DNA from: Megaleporinus macrocephalus
Taxonomy: Eukaryota > Chordata > Actinopteri > Characiformes > Anostomidae
Assembly (NCBI GenBank): GCA_021613375.1
Contig: CM038719.1
Span: 33,580,747-33,644,746 of the forward strand
Length of the DNA stretch: 64,000 nt
Direction: 5' to 3'
This document shows, in pieces, positions 23,280-34,639 of this stretch (position 1 is its first letter; every line of letters begins with the position of its first letter). The notes under the pieces were generated by a model. That model was not told the DNA's origin. It made no database searches and saw only the letters and a program-made list of their open reading frames with translations. The position numbers and the translations under genes were made by a program.

Positions 23280-25090
23280 AGTTCTCTGTGGCTAAGATCA
23301 AGCCCATATGTCCTGTAGAGACCTGACTCAAACTGAAACCTTAAAGACTCAAGGCCTTAAAGGACTTAAGGACTCAAGGACTTAAACTTGTAACCTAGCT
23401 CAGACTTGTACGCTAGAGACGTAAGACCTGACTCTGATTGGTACCTCAAAGTCTTGAGACCTGACTCAGACTTGTACCCTAGAGACTCAACTTAGACTGG
23501 CACCCACTTGAGATCAGGCTTAGATTTGTACACTAGAGACTTGAAACCTCACTTACATTTGTGCACTAGAGACTTGAGACCTGTCTCAGACTGGTACCCT
23601 AGAGACTCAACTTAGGCTAGCACCCTAGGGACTTGAGACCTGACTCAGACTCAAACCTCAAAGGCTCAAGGCCTCACTTAGACTTGTACCATAGAGACTT
23701 GTAACCTGGCTCAGACTTGACTCAGTACCCTAGATACTCAGGATTTACCTTAGGCTAGCACTCTAAAGACTTAAGACCTAACTCAGGCTGGCAACTCAAA
23801 GTGTTGAGACCTAACTCAGACTTGTACCCTAGAGATATAAGACGCAACTTAAGCTGGCACCCTATAGACTTGAGACTTGAGATCAGGCTTAGATTTGTAC
23901 ACTAGAGACTTGAAACCTCACTTACATTTGTGCACTAGAGACTTGAGACCTGTCTCAGACTGGTACCCTAGAGACTCAACTTAGGCTAGCACCCTAGGGA
24001 CTTGAGACCTGACTCAGACTCAAACCTCAAAGGCTCATGGCCTTACTTAGACTTGTACCATAGAGACTTGTAACCTGGCTCAGACTTGACTCAGTACCCT
24101 AGATACTCAGGATTTACCTTAGGCTAGCACTCTAAAGACTTAAGACCTAACTCAGGCTGGCAACTCAAAGTGTTGAGACCTAACTCAGACTTGTACCCTA
24201 GAGATATAAGACGCAACTTAAGCTGGCACCCTATAGACTTGAGACTTGAGATCAGGCTTAGATTTGTACACTAGAGACTTGAAACCTCACTTACATTTGT
24301 GCACTAGAGACTTGAGACCTGACTCAGACTGGCACCTCAAAGTCTGAGACCTTACTCACACTTGTACCCTAGAGACGTAAGAGTCGACTCAGACTCCCGA
24401 CAGACTTGAGACTTAACTCAGGCTCATGTGCTTGAGACTTGAGACCTGATTCAGACTGGCATCTCCGTGACTAATGACCTGCACATCGAAGATTTGAAAC
24501 TCAATTAAGACTTTTACCCCAGAGACTTAAAACTTGACTTTTAATTTACACAATCTAGACTTGAGCTCAGTGGATTCAACCCCAACTTGTACCCAGAGAC
24601 TCAGGACTCAGCTCAGATTTACACTCCTGAAACTTATGGTTTGACTCAGACTCACACAGAATAAAATTGAGACTTAACCCAGAATTACTTGAGACCTGAG
24701 ACCTGACTCAGACTCACTACTCAAAAGCTCAAGAACAGACTCAGACTTGTACCCTAGAGACTTGAGACCTGTCTCAGATTGGCGTCTTAGAGTCTTAAGA
24801 GATTTGAGACTCAGATTTGTAACCTGAAAACTCAAGAATTAACTCAGACTAGCACACTACAGACTGAAGACGTGACTTAGACTCATATACTACAGACTTA
24901 AGACTTGGCACCTCAGAAACTTTAGACCTCTGACTTGCACATCAAAGTCTTGAAACTCAGTTAAGATTCTCACCCCAGAGACTCAGTCTTGCATCTTGAC
25001 TTCAGACTCATTTGAGACTCACAACTAAAAGACTTGAGACTCCATGCAGACTTGACTTGACTTGGACTTGCATTTCAGAGGCTTATTGCA
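23280..25090. repeat. Degenerate ~40-bp array with 369-bp higher-order repeat
   Basis: Variants of 'cttgagacctgactcagact' plus 'tgtaccctagaga' repeat throughout. A longer unit starting 'gagatcaggcttagatttgt' recurs at 23510, 23879 and 24248, which is exactly 369 bp apart. The first two units are nearly identical and the third is partial. Outside 23.5-24.35 kb the monomers are strongly diverged. No coding capacity. Confidence 0.9.
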
Positions 25091-26469
25091 CTCATAGATG
25101 CTAGACCTCAAGGTTCATTGCTTGTATGTCCTCCACAGAAAAGCACTTCCAATAGAATGGGACCCTCTACAGCAGCCACACACGAGTTCAGTCAATAATT
25201 AGCTGGACAGTGTGAGTATTTTGGAATGAGTGTTTGCCTTGCTGGTGGTCCTTTACATAGTGGAATGATGCCACACGTTTAAAAAAAAAGCCTGTGTCTA
25301 TGTGGAAGCAGTGAATTTGTCTAGTGTCAGAAAGCCTCTGGCCTCCGTCACCTCGGCCAGCCAATTACAGCGAGAGGAGCCCGCAGGACTGACCTGATCT
25401 CCGTCAAAGTGTCAGTAATGAAGCACAATCCTTGCACATCCCCCATGATTCAGACTGATGTACTTCCCTGCTGCTCTCTCTCTTCACCCTATGTAGTGAC
25501 CCCTACGGAATTGCCTGCTCCTTTTTTTTCGGTTATTAATTTATTATCTAGTGGTGCTCAACCCTGTATTACACTAATGTGATATAGTATTATATTGTAT
25601 TTGTATTGTAGTACAAGGTTTTTACAGTTATGTTCTTTCTACTGACTGCTATGATCCACAACAAGAAGGAGGTAGAAATGGGCTCTTCCATTCTTCTATT
25701 CCAATTTCAATTATTCCAATTATAACCAATGTCTGGGTCTACTACTTGATTCTGCTTCAGAAGACCATCGTGGCCATTAGATTGCATTTCATCTCCATAG
25801 GCTGTTTCGTCTTGCCAAGGTCTAGCCAGGCCATTGTTATGGTTTTCCAACTGGTTGCGAATACAATACAATAGGTTGTACTTCGATTGACATCATGGCC
25901 ACGTTGTAACTAGTTTTGAAGGAGAAGAAAAGTTTATGTTGGGTTGTTTTAGGTTCATATTTACCAGGACTTTAATGATGAACAGGCAGACTACAGGTTG
26001 AGTGTCGGGTTTTTCCAGAGTAGAACAGTGGGCTGTGTTCATGAATCTTCTTGCTGTGTATGCCCCAGTGTTTAGCAAAATAAAGTAATAAAGCTGCATC
26101 AATAAAACAAATACTAATGAACGAACCCAATATCCGAATCCCAAAATTCAAAGCCAAATGCCTACACATTAAATTAATATCTCAGTTGTTGGAAGTCCAG
26201 TGAAGTGATTTTTTCTTTTGGTAGGTTTGGGAAAACATCTAGCTTAGCAATTCTATACCATAAGGGCTTACTCTGTTTTGCACATTCGGTATGGGAAGGT
26301 GCCTTCCCAGACAGAATGCAATGTCTGAAATAATGTACTGTATTTTCTTTGTGTGTATATTAAATTTTATATATTTACAAATGAAGTCAATCTCATCTAA
26401 GAATTTATCAAGACACCAACAAAGCATCGCTACAGAAGACAATTTACGACACCAGCCCTAAAAGTTTAG
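25091..26469. other. Intronic DNA, no gene recognised
   Basis: The sub-region 25290-25500 is of balanced composition and repeat-free, and could be conserved non-coding DNA. The minus-strand frames at 25.9-26.4 kb have no family resemblance. Confidence 0.4.
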
Positions 26470-26850
26470 CATTTCCGATGGGACAAAATTTGTATTTAAC
26501 CCAACGCTGTACAAAAACCATACATGTCATTGTTTGTAGAAGCACAAGTCAATTCAACATCCCAACATACATAAAAAATAAAAAATAGTCAATCTTTGTG
26601 AGAAATTGAGATGGTCTAAAGAACCTCTATGGACATTCTTGTAGGATTTCCAACCCTTTGAGGCTTTGAGGCTTTTACCTCTAGGACCTCACTCAGAGCG
26701 GAGGAACTTGTAGAACAAGTAGAGAGGCAGCAGTTTCAATTCTTTACCATAGGCTTTTACAGCTTGTTTGTACTGTGGGGTGCACACAGATTTAAGGGAG
26801 GCACAGCATAACCTCTTTGCTTGACAGTCGTATGACAGTCGGCAGAACAG
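26470..26850. repeat. Segmental duplication, unit 1
   Basis: Blocks 'tgtagaagcacaagtcaatt', 'gagatggtctaaagaacctc', 'tatggacattcttgtag', 'gaggcttttacctctaggac' and 'aagtagagaggcagcagtt' recur in the same order at 27760-28140. Confidence 0.8.
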
Positions 26851-27021
26851 TCTGCCTGAAAAGAGAGGGCTGCGTATTTCGTGAGGGGAATATTCCAAAC
26901 AGCAGAAGATGTCTTTCCATGCTGCTTCTCAGTTCCGCTCCCTGCCTTTTCTCTGCCTGCGCTCTCCCCCCATGAGGAAGTTAATGTATTTTTCATTTAA
27001 TTATTTAGTTATTTCATTTCA

Positions 27022-27023
27022 TT

Positions 27024-27103
<80 letters not shown>
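27022..27103. repeat. (CA)n microsatellite
   Basis: About 39 CA units. The Thr/His and Val/Cys frames across it are artefacts. Confidence 0.98.
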
Positions 27104-27104
<1 letters not shown>

Positions 27105-27474
27105 CAACTGCTTGTTTCCCAAGCTTGTATTATCTGCCCAGCATGAGCTAGTGATGCAAAAACAAAGTCATACTCAAAATAAAAAAAAAACAAAAATAAA
27201 ATTGTGTCTCCAAAAAATGATTCGGTGTTATAATTTAAATACTCGTCTCCTTTTTCGGTTTCCAGATAACTTCTCCTGCTAGAGGTGGAGAATTGGCTGC
27301 CACAAATAGACAGCAATCATGGTTTTCTTTACATGCTGACTGCACAGATGGTGGTGCAGTTGAAGCAATTTCTCTCCATGGTTTTTATTTTTAGTGGGAA
27401 TGCGTCACGTTTCTGCTTGGCGTCATGAAACTACAGCAACCAGTGTCTAATTTGATTCATATTGGTGTGACATG

Positions 27475-27705
27475 TCTACTTATCTGTGGTACAGGGGTGT
27501 AGTGGTTAGCATTGTTGCCTTATGGCAAGACAATCTGGGTTCAATTCCCGGTCCGGGCCGTCTGTGTAGAGTTTACATGTTCTGTGCAATGGACTGGCGA
27601 CCTGTCCATGGCGTATCGCCTGATGACACTGGGATTGGCTCCAGCCCTCCCAGTGACCCCGGCTAATGGGATAAAGCGAAAGATGATGGATGGATGGCTA
27701 CTTAT
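27475..27705 (+). mobile_element. tRNA-derived SINE / Mermaid-like repeat
   Basis: The head 'ggtgtagtggttagcattgt' is an A-box-type tRNA promoter and 'gggttcaattcccggtccgg' holds a B box. The body has 'gtagagtttacatgttctgt', 'caatggactggcgacctgtc' and 'gggattggctccagccc'. It ends in a (GATG)n tail 'gatgatggatggatgg'. Some internal sequence found in longer family members is missing. Confidence 0.85.
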
Positions 27706-27759
27706 TTGCTTATTTATGTTTGTTGCAAGTCCAGCCCTATTGTTAAGGGTAATTTTTGG

Positions 27760-28140
27760 CATTTCTGTAGGGCGCTGTATTCAAACCATATGTGTCATTA
27801 TCTGTAGAAGCACAAGTCAATCCAACTTGATACATCCTTCTGACATGTCTTATGACATATCACACCATAAAAAAAACATTTTTTAGTTTAATCTCTGGTT
27901 AAAAAGAAATTAATTAATTAAAAAATCAGTATGTATAATTGAGATGGTCAAAAGGAACTCTATGGACATTCTAGTAGTTTTGGAATTTCAACCTTTTGAG
28001 GCTTTTATCTCTAGGATCGTTATCGGAGCAGGGGAAGCTAAAGAATAAGTAGAGAGGTAGTAGTTAATGTTCCTCAACATAGGCATTTACAGACTGTACG
28101 GCATGACCTCATTGCTTGACCGTCGTATGAATACATCAGA
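27760..28140. repeat. Segmental duplication, unit 2
   Basis: A diverged direct copy of 26470-26850 about 1.28 kb downstream. It contains 'tctgtagaagcacaagtcaa', 'gagatggtcaaaaggaactc' and 'tatggacattctagtag'. A 'gacatgtcttatgacatatc' segment is present only here. Confidence 0.75.
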
Positions 28141-28479
28141 TTTCTTTTTGGCGTCATGTGCCATAACTTTTACATACGATGTATTTTATAATATTTTAAT
28201 TCTATTTTGTTATTTTCTAATTTTCTAATAATTATTTTGTTACTTCAGCAACCATGATTGCGCAATACAGCTAGCCCAGTACTGATAATATCTACCATTC
28301 ACTAAAATCATTTAAATGAAGGCAGTAGGGCATTATGGGAAAGTGTTATGGGGAGTGTTGCTCATACGTTGTGTAGTTTGAAATGAACAATCCAAAAGCT
28401 TTATAGCATTGGTATTAAATCCCCCCTCGCCCCCTTGAACACGGTGGGGTACATTTTACCAGAATAAGTATAGTCCGGC

Positions 28480-29240
28480 AATGCCCCTGCTACCACAGCA
28501 AACTGTTTGCTTGCGTAGCATGGACGTGCTTCCCCCTTTGGGCCTGGCATTCTTTGCTAACGATGATTAAAGGCAAGGAAGGAAAATAACCCTCAAAGGC
28601 TCTTTAGAATATCATGCGTTGAAGTTCAAAGCATAGCCATTGCCACGGCTAATCGCTGGGCCTTCTATCGATCGGTGTGGACGCTAAAGCCTGGAACAGC
28701 TGCGACAGCACAAGGCAACAAAAGAAAAGACGAAGCATGAACAGAAATAATGTTTCCCAAAGAGGCAGAAGGCTTGTTCCGGGTGAAGCCCGTTTCTATT
28801 AAGGCCTAATAAGTGAGAGAAGTTCCGGGTTTGTGCTAAACAGCGGCGCCCGCTAGATCAAACCCCGCCCTACGGCTAGCACAGTTCAAACGCTACAGAG
28901 ACGGAGAATGGAGAATAAAAGATTGGATTGGGGGGGGTGTCGAGATTAGAGAGGGCGAAGGGAGTGAAAGGTGATGTGTTCAAACACAACGGAGAGAATC
29001 AAAGAGAGATAAGAGGAGAATGAGATGATGTGTGCTAACAGGAAAAAAAGCAATAGCTAGCTAAAAGCTTGAGCGAGTTAGAAGGAGGAAGCGCTGTACG
29101 GGAGTAAATTGAAAAAGAAATGGTCCATAAAGGTGGACAGATGAGAGCAGAGACAGATTTAGTGAGACAGCCCGAAGCGCTGGCTACGCTCCGGTTCCTA
29201 TAGGAAGTTCTATAACGCCGTCTCTGAAATTCTGACACCT
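28480..29240. other. Second CpG-richer, repeat-free patch
   Basis: CpGs are denser here than in the surrounding AT-rich intron (for example 'cagcggcgcccgctag' and 'accccgccctacggctag' at about 28840-28880). The sequence is unique-looking, with purine-rich stretches at 28900-29110. The minus-strand ORF 29035-29238 has no family resemblance. It could be regulatory. Confidence 0.35.
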
Positions 29241-30084
29241 TTGTAGGCTGTAATTGTCAAAACGGAGAGAAATATTTAACGGCATAGCTTAGCTTGACAC
29301 GCACTTTAGGGCTTGTCACTCTCTTCTACGTCTGAAGAGAATTACCTTGTACGCTTTACAGATCTCTCAATGCAGATAAGAATGTATATGCTGTGTTAAA
29401 GGAATCCATTCAATGGAAATTTCATACAGTTTTCTTCCCCTCAAGGCAAACACAGTCAATTAGACGTTGATCTGAAGCTTGCTTCTGGAGTTATGAGGCT
29501 AATAAGGGCCAGAAGTAATAGAAGCTTATAGTCCCCCAGTAGGCATCTGCTAACTGCCTGCCTTAACAGTTATTCACCTCAAGCAGTACGGAGTTAAAGT
29601 TTTTTGAATTATTAATATGGTTTCTGATACTATATGACATGCACACTTAAAATGATGGTTCTTTAAGAGTTTTTTTAATACGTGCAATGGTTCTGTTTAG
29701 AACCATGAGTCCTATGTAAATGGTTAATAGTTCTTTGCATGTTTATCTATGTTGACTGCTGTTTGCACCAGTTCCAGCCACATTCTGACACTGGCCGTGG
29801 CGGTTACTGCTTTTGCACATCTTGTCTTTACTGGCTTTGCACGTATTGTCTCGTGTTTCTGTCTTATGTATTTGCACTATTGCTTCAGACTTACAAGCTG
29901 AAATACTGATTTCTAGTGCTAAAACTCTAACTGCTGATATCAAACCTGAAGTACATAACCTGGGTGTGATCTCAATTTTATTCCACATGTAAACACAGTC
30001 ACTTAAGTAGCTTATTATGATATCAGCAAAGTGTGGTGTTTTCTGTCTCAGAGTGATGCAGAGAAACTTGTTCATGTTTGTTAC
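29241..30084. other. Intronic DNA with a MITE-like fragment
   Basis: 29650-29745 ('gatggttctttaagagtttt', 'tggttctgtttagaaccat') resembles fish MITEs with 'ggttctatatagaacc' ends. The rest is unannotated. Confidence 0.4.
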
Positions 30085-31460
30085 AATCAGAGTTGATCAC
30101 TGTAATGGTTAAAGTTGATCACTGTAATAGTTAGAGTTGATCACTGTAATGGTTAGAGTTGATCACTGTAATGGTTAGAGTTGATCACTGTAATAGAGTT
30201 GATCACTGTAATGGTTAGAGTTGATCACTGTAATAGTCAGAGTTGATCACTGTAATAGTCAGAGTTGATCACTGTAATGGTTAAAGTTGATCACTGTAAT
30301 AGTTAGAGTTGATCACTGTAATGGTTAGAGTTGATCACTGTAATGGTCAGAGTTGATCACTGTAATGGTCAGGGTCAATCACTGTAGTGGTCAGCATTGA
30401 TTACTGCAATAGTCAGGATCGATCACTGTAATGGTCAGAGTTGATCACTGTAATAGTCAGAGTTGATCACTATAATGGTCAGAGTTGATCACTGCAATAG
30501 TCAGGGTCAATCACTGAAATGGTCAGAGTTGATCACTGCAAAAGTCAGGATCGATCACTGTAATGGTCAGAGTTGATTACTGTAATGGTCAGAGTTTATC
30601 ACTGTAATAATCAGAGTTGATCACTGTAATGGTCAGAGTTGATCACTGCAAAAGTCAGGATCGATCACTGTAATGGTCAGAATTGATTACTGTAATAATC
30701 AGAGTTTATCACTGTAATAATCAGAGCTGATCACTGTAATGGTCAGAGTTGATCACTGTGATGGTCAGAGTTTATCACTGTCATAATCAGAGTTGATCAC
30801 TGTAATGGTCAGAGTTGATCACTGTAATAATCAGAGTTGATCACTGTAATGGTCAGAGTTGATCACTGTAATGGTCAGAGTTGATTACTGTAATGCTCAG
30901 AGTGGATCACTGTAATGGTCAGAGTTGATCACTGTAATAATCAGAGTTGATCACTGTAATGGTCAGAGTTGATCACTGTAATGGCCAGAGTTGATTACTG
31001 TAATGCTCAGAGTGGATCACTGTAATGGTCAGAGTTGATCACTGTAATAATCAGAGTTGATCACTGTAATGGTCAGAGTTGATCACTGTGATGGTCAGAG
31101 TTGATCACTGTAATAATCAGAGTTGATCACTGTAATGGTCAGAGTTGATCACTGTAATAGTCAGAGTTGATCACTGTAATGGTCAGAGTTGATCACTGTA
31201 ATGGTCAGAGTTGATTACTGTAATGGTCAGAGTTGATCACTGTAATAATCAGAGTTTATCACTGTAATAATCAGAGTTGATCACTGTAATGGTCAGAGTT
31301 TATCACTGTAATAATCAGAGTTGATCACTGTAAAGGTCAGCATTGATCACTGTGATGGTCAGAGTTTATCACTGTAATAATCAGAGTTGATCACTGTAAA
31401 GGTCAGCATTGATCACTGTGATGGTCAGAGTTGATCACTGTGATGGTCAGAGCTGATCAC
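30085..31460. repeat. 22-bp minisatellite, about 62 copies
   Basis: The monomer is 22 bp, of the form 'gttgatcactgtaatggtca' plus 'ga'. Common variants are 'aataatcaga', 'aatagtcaga', 'caaaagtcagga' and 'tttatcactg'. Variants occur in recurring strings (for example about 30840-31100), showing local higher-order duplication. Each unit has a TGATCA palindrome. There is no spacer structure, so it is not a CRISPR. It ends about 1 kb before exon A. Confidence 0.97.
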
Positions 31461-31464
31461 TGTA

Positions 31465-31755
31465 ATGGTCTCTTACTGGAGTTCCTAAAAAAACAATCCA
31501 ACTCGTACAGAACGCAGCAGCTCAGATCCTAACAAAAAAACAAACAGCTCTTATCAGTCCTGTTTTAAAAGAACTGTCTCTTTTAGAACAGACTGAGATA
31601 ATGACTGTCCTCCTGTCCTGCTGAACACTGTTGGAAGTTTTTTCTGCCCCCGTCACCCCCGGTTTACTCGTTGGGGGCCTGGATTTCCTCTAAAGCTGCT
31701 TTATTACAATATCTGCTGTAGAAGTCGCTAGATAAATAAACCTTGGCTTGACTTC
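31465..31755 (+). mobile_element. LINE 3' end (L2/CR1-like), relic
   Basis: Just after the 22-bp array one frame reads LTGVPKKTIQLVQNAAAQIL, a standard C-terminal segment of non-LTR retrotransposon reverse transcriptases (compare LVQNAAARLL). After an internal gap it ends in an AT-rich segment and 'gctagataaataaaccttgg' plus 'cttgact', a LINE-type tail like that at 2562. The 22-bp array and this relic are contiguous. Confidence 0.7.
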
Positions 31756-32430
31756 TATGCAGCACCAAAAATGATTCTGCTATTGTTATAACGTCAAGCT
31801 TTTAAGCATGACATGGTCCACCATGAGGTCTATATAGAGCCATTGTCTTAACTGATGAACCCTTGAAGGAGCGTGTACTGTTGAGTTCCTTCTGAAATAA
31901 AAAGTTTTAATAGTAAGTTTTCACTGAAGTAACTGTTTCTACTGTTCTGGGAGAGCTTTACATTAGATGTTGGAACTTTGCTATGAGGATGGTATGACTG
32001 CATTCATACATACATTCACAAGAGTTTTAATGAGGTCAGGTACTGATGTTGGACGATCAGTTCTGGATCACTTCTGCTCATCCCTTATATATTAAATGGG
32101 TCTCCATCAATACAGAAGTCGTAATAGTAGAAGATGTAATAGTTATGATCGATAACTGCAGACATAAATCAGACGATATTAAACCCTGGTTAATAGTGTA
32201 TTGTATTAAAAACAACAAGAGACACCCAGGCAGCCATGTCTAGGCTTAGCCTTAGTGTTACAATGTTAAAGCAACTGTATTCACACATTAGAAAAACTGG
32301 ATGCTTTTTCATGGATGTCAGAGAGTCTCACACACGCGAGAGGAGGCTGTGTATAAACCCTTATAGTAGATCTTATAAATTGTGATGCTCTGTCCGATGC
32401 TGTAGTGTTTGTGTGCTGTGTATCTGATGT
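31756..32430. other. End of upstream intron, with a MITE-like fragment
   Basis: 31765-31880 has 'gcaccaaaaatgattctgct' and 'ggtctatatagagcca', similar to fish 'tatatagaacc' MITEs. The rest is ordinary intron leading to the splice region of exon A. Confidence 0.45.
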
Positions 32431-32431
32431 T

Positions 32432-32454
32432 GTCCTTAACTCTTGTGCCTTCAC
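32432..32454 (+). promoter_or_regulatory. U12-type branch site and AC acceptor
   Basis: GTCCTTAAC at 32432-32440 matches the U12 branch consensus TTCCTTRAY at 8 of 9 positions. The AC at 32453-32454 is 15 nt past the likely branch adenosine (32439), in the 10-16 nt range usual for minor introns. There is no AG between 32405 and 32463. Cutting after this AC leaves a C that completes a split proline codon and gives P-WFER, as in T-type channels. The matching donor should be ATATCCTT in an exon outside this window. Confidence 0.8.
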
Positions 32455-32566
32455 CTGGTTCGAGCGCATCAGCATCATGGTGATCCTGCTCAACTGCGTC
32501 ACTCTGGGAATGTACCAGCCGTGTGAAAACATCGACTGCACCTCTGACCGCTGCCAGATTCTACAG
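32455..32566 (+). CDS. T-type calcium channel alpha-1, domain I S1 exon (exon A)
   Basis: This exon encodes part of the pore-forming subunit of a low-voltage-activated (T-type, Cav3) calcium channel in the plasma membrane. After one base finishing a split codon it has 37 codons, [20 protein letters not shown] then [17 protein letters not shown]. The first part is transmembrane helix S1 of repeat I. The second is the S1-S2 extracellular loop with its three conserved cysteines. GMYQPC, SDRC and ILQ match Cav3.3 (CACNA1I) better than Cav3.1/3.2 (GMFRPC). The exon ends in phase 0 at CAG|gtcagt, a good U2 donor. The start is set by a U12-type AC acceptor in phase 1 (one base of the codon in this exon). 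Reading upstream from 32405 gives no channel-like residues. The paralogue call is less certain than the family call. Confidence 0.93.
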
Positions 32567-32719
32567 GTCAGTGCTCTACGGCTTGTTTTCTCTTTTTTTT
32601 TTTATTCCTCACATTTTCATGTACTTTGGATGCAGGTAACTTGTCCAGGGACCAACTTTAGTCCTGGATGCTGCAAAGTTAAACATTTTCTTGGTTTTGC
32701 TCAGTCACAGTGTTAGTCA

Positions 32720-33590
32720 TGTTGTAGTGCTTCTAGGGGGTTTACAATGTTATGTTAGCACTAAGTTAGCAGTGTTGCATGATCACCTTTACAGCCAGTC
32801 CAACTGAAACAAAGACATTTGAAGCTCATAGTTTCCATTCAAGGGACATTCATTACACTATGTGTCACAGTTTTACAATGATACCTTCAAACGCTGTAAT
32901 CAAAACCTAAATCTGCATATTTGGAGGGACCATTTAGTCTGTTAGATACCTGGTTTGACAAAAACCTGTCCAGAGACCAGGCAGGATGTATAATGTAGGT
33001 GTAACTGATTTGTAACATGTTCTTAGATAGATTAACCAAAACCACTTGCACCACACTATATCGCTGTCCAAAGAAAAAACATGTTTGTGATTTTCATTCT
33101 TCTAGATCATTGGAACAGGACAGCTGCTTTTTAAATCCTAACAAAATGTCAAAATTTGATGACCAATAGAAATGCTCCAAAATAAAACAAATGCAGTTCC
33201 ATTAACTTACATTAAGAGGAAAGAACATCTGTGGCCTCTCCTGTAAAGCTGCTGTTTTAGAGATATTTGCCATGTTCCTAAGGCTAAATGGTACCACTGA
33301 AAGAGTGAAAATTGTAAAAACTATAAATAAAACACTAGAAAATGCCTAATAGACAAACAATTAACACTGCACTTACAAAAACCTGATTATTAGATAACAA
33401 GTTGAATCTGGTGCCAAGCTTAGTAAGTCACTTTAGAGACTCCACCCACAGAGGTACATGTACCATCTGATGTATGCCAGATTCTAAGATGACTATGGTT
33501 GAAAGAATCTTGTCAGTTAGACGGCAGTAGCAAGACAATGCCTGCTATTCTATATACACCGTAACACCAATAGTCCTTTCAGAGCCATAG
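32720..33590. other. Intronic DNA after exon A
   Basis: AT-rich, no exon or clear transposon. It ends in a short TA run (33594-33608). Confidence 0.4.
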
Positions 33591-33607
33591 AATATATATA
33601 TATATAT

Positions 33608-34603
33608 AACCCTACCAGTCAAAACTATTAAAACAGTTCTATAATGTTGGACTAGTAGTGTTCTAAGATGTTTAAATGGTAGTGTACTAAAACATTTGAC
33701 TGGTAGTGTACTAAAACGTTTGGCTGGTAGTGTAATAAAACGTTTGACTGGTAGTGTACTAAAACGTTTGACTGGTGGTACTGTTCTAAAACATTTGACT
33801 TGTAATGTTCTAAAACGTTTGACTTGTAATGTTCTAAAATGTTTGACTGGTAGTGTACTAAAACGTTTGACTGGTAGTGTATCTAAAACACTTGATGGGT
33901 AGTGATCTAAAACGTTTGACTGGTAGTGTATTAAATCATTTGACTGGTAGTTTACAAAAACGTTTGACGGGTAGTGGTCTAAAACCTTTGGCTGGTAGTG
34001 TTCTAAAATGTTTGACTGGTAGTGCACTAAAACGTTTGACTGGTAGTGTACTAAAAAGTTTGACTGGTAGTGTACTAAAGCGTTTGACTGGTAGTGTACT
34101 AAAGCATTTAACTTGTAGTATATCTAAAGCGTTTGACTGGTAGTGTACTAAAACGTTTGACTGGTAGGTTACTAAAACGTTTGACTTGTAATGTTCTAAA
34201 ATGTTTGACTGGTAGTGTACTAAAACGTTTGACTGGTAGTGATCTAAAACACTTGATGGGTAGTGATCTAAAATGTTTGACTGGTAGTGTATTAAATCAT
34301 TTGACTGGTAGTTTACAAAAACGTTTGACGGGTAGTGGTCTAAAACCTTTGACTGGTAGTGTACTAAAAAGTTTGACTGGTAGTGAACTAAAGCGTTTGA
34401 TTGGTAGTGTAATAAAGCATTTGACTGATAGTGTACTAAAATGTTTGGCTGGTAGGTTACTAAAACGTTTGGCTGGGAGTGTATCTAAAACTTTGACTAT
34501 TAGTGTATCTAAAGCGTTTGACTGGTAGTGTACTAAAACGTTTGACTGGTAGGTTACTAAAACGTTTGGCTGGGAGTGTATCTAAAACCTTTGGCTGGTA
34601 GTG

Positions 34604-34605
<2 letters not shown>
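33608..34605. repeat. 24-bp minisatellite, array 1 (about 40 copies)
   Basis: Monomer of 24 bp of the type 'taaaacgtttgactggtagt' plus 'gtac', with variants (ggctgg, tgatct, ttactt, acttgtaat). The array opens with the single inverted sequence 'ccctaccagtcaaaactatt' after a TA run and closes in a TA run at 34604-34631. Read in reverse, the monomer is 'actaccagtcaaacgtttta', the style of a Tc1-type terminal inverted repeat. Because 24 is divisible by 3, frames stay open (TGSVLKRL repeats), but these are not genes. Confidence 0.97.
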
Positions 34606-34634
<29 letters not shown>

Positions 34635-34639
34635 GACAC

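Noticed and set aside
32405..32454. Extension of exon A upstream to the AG at 32404-32405
   Set aside because: The residues this would add ([16 protein letters not shown]) do not match any Cav3 N-terminal segment, and the branch-site motif lies inside them.
32463..32467. Ordinary AG acceptor at 32463-32464
   Set aside because: It would drop the conserved WFE residues and leave them as a coincidence inside the intron.
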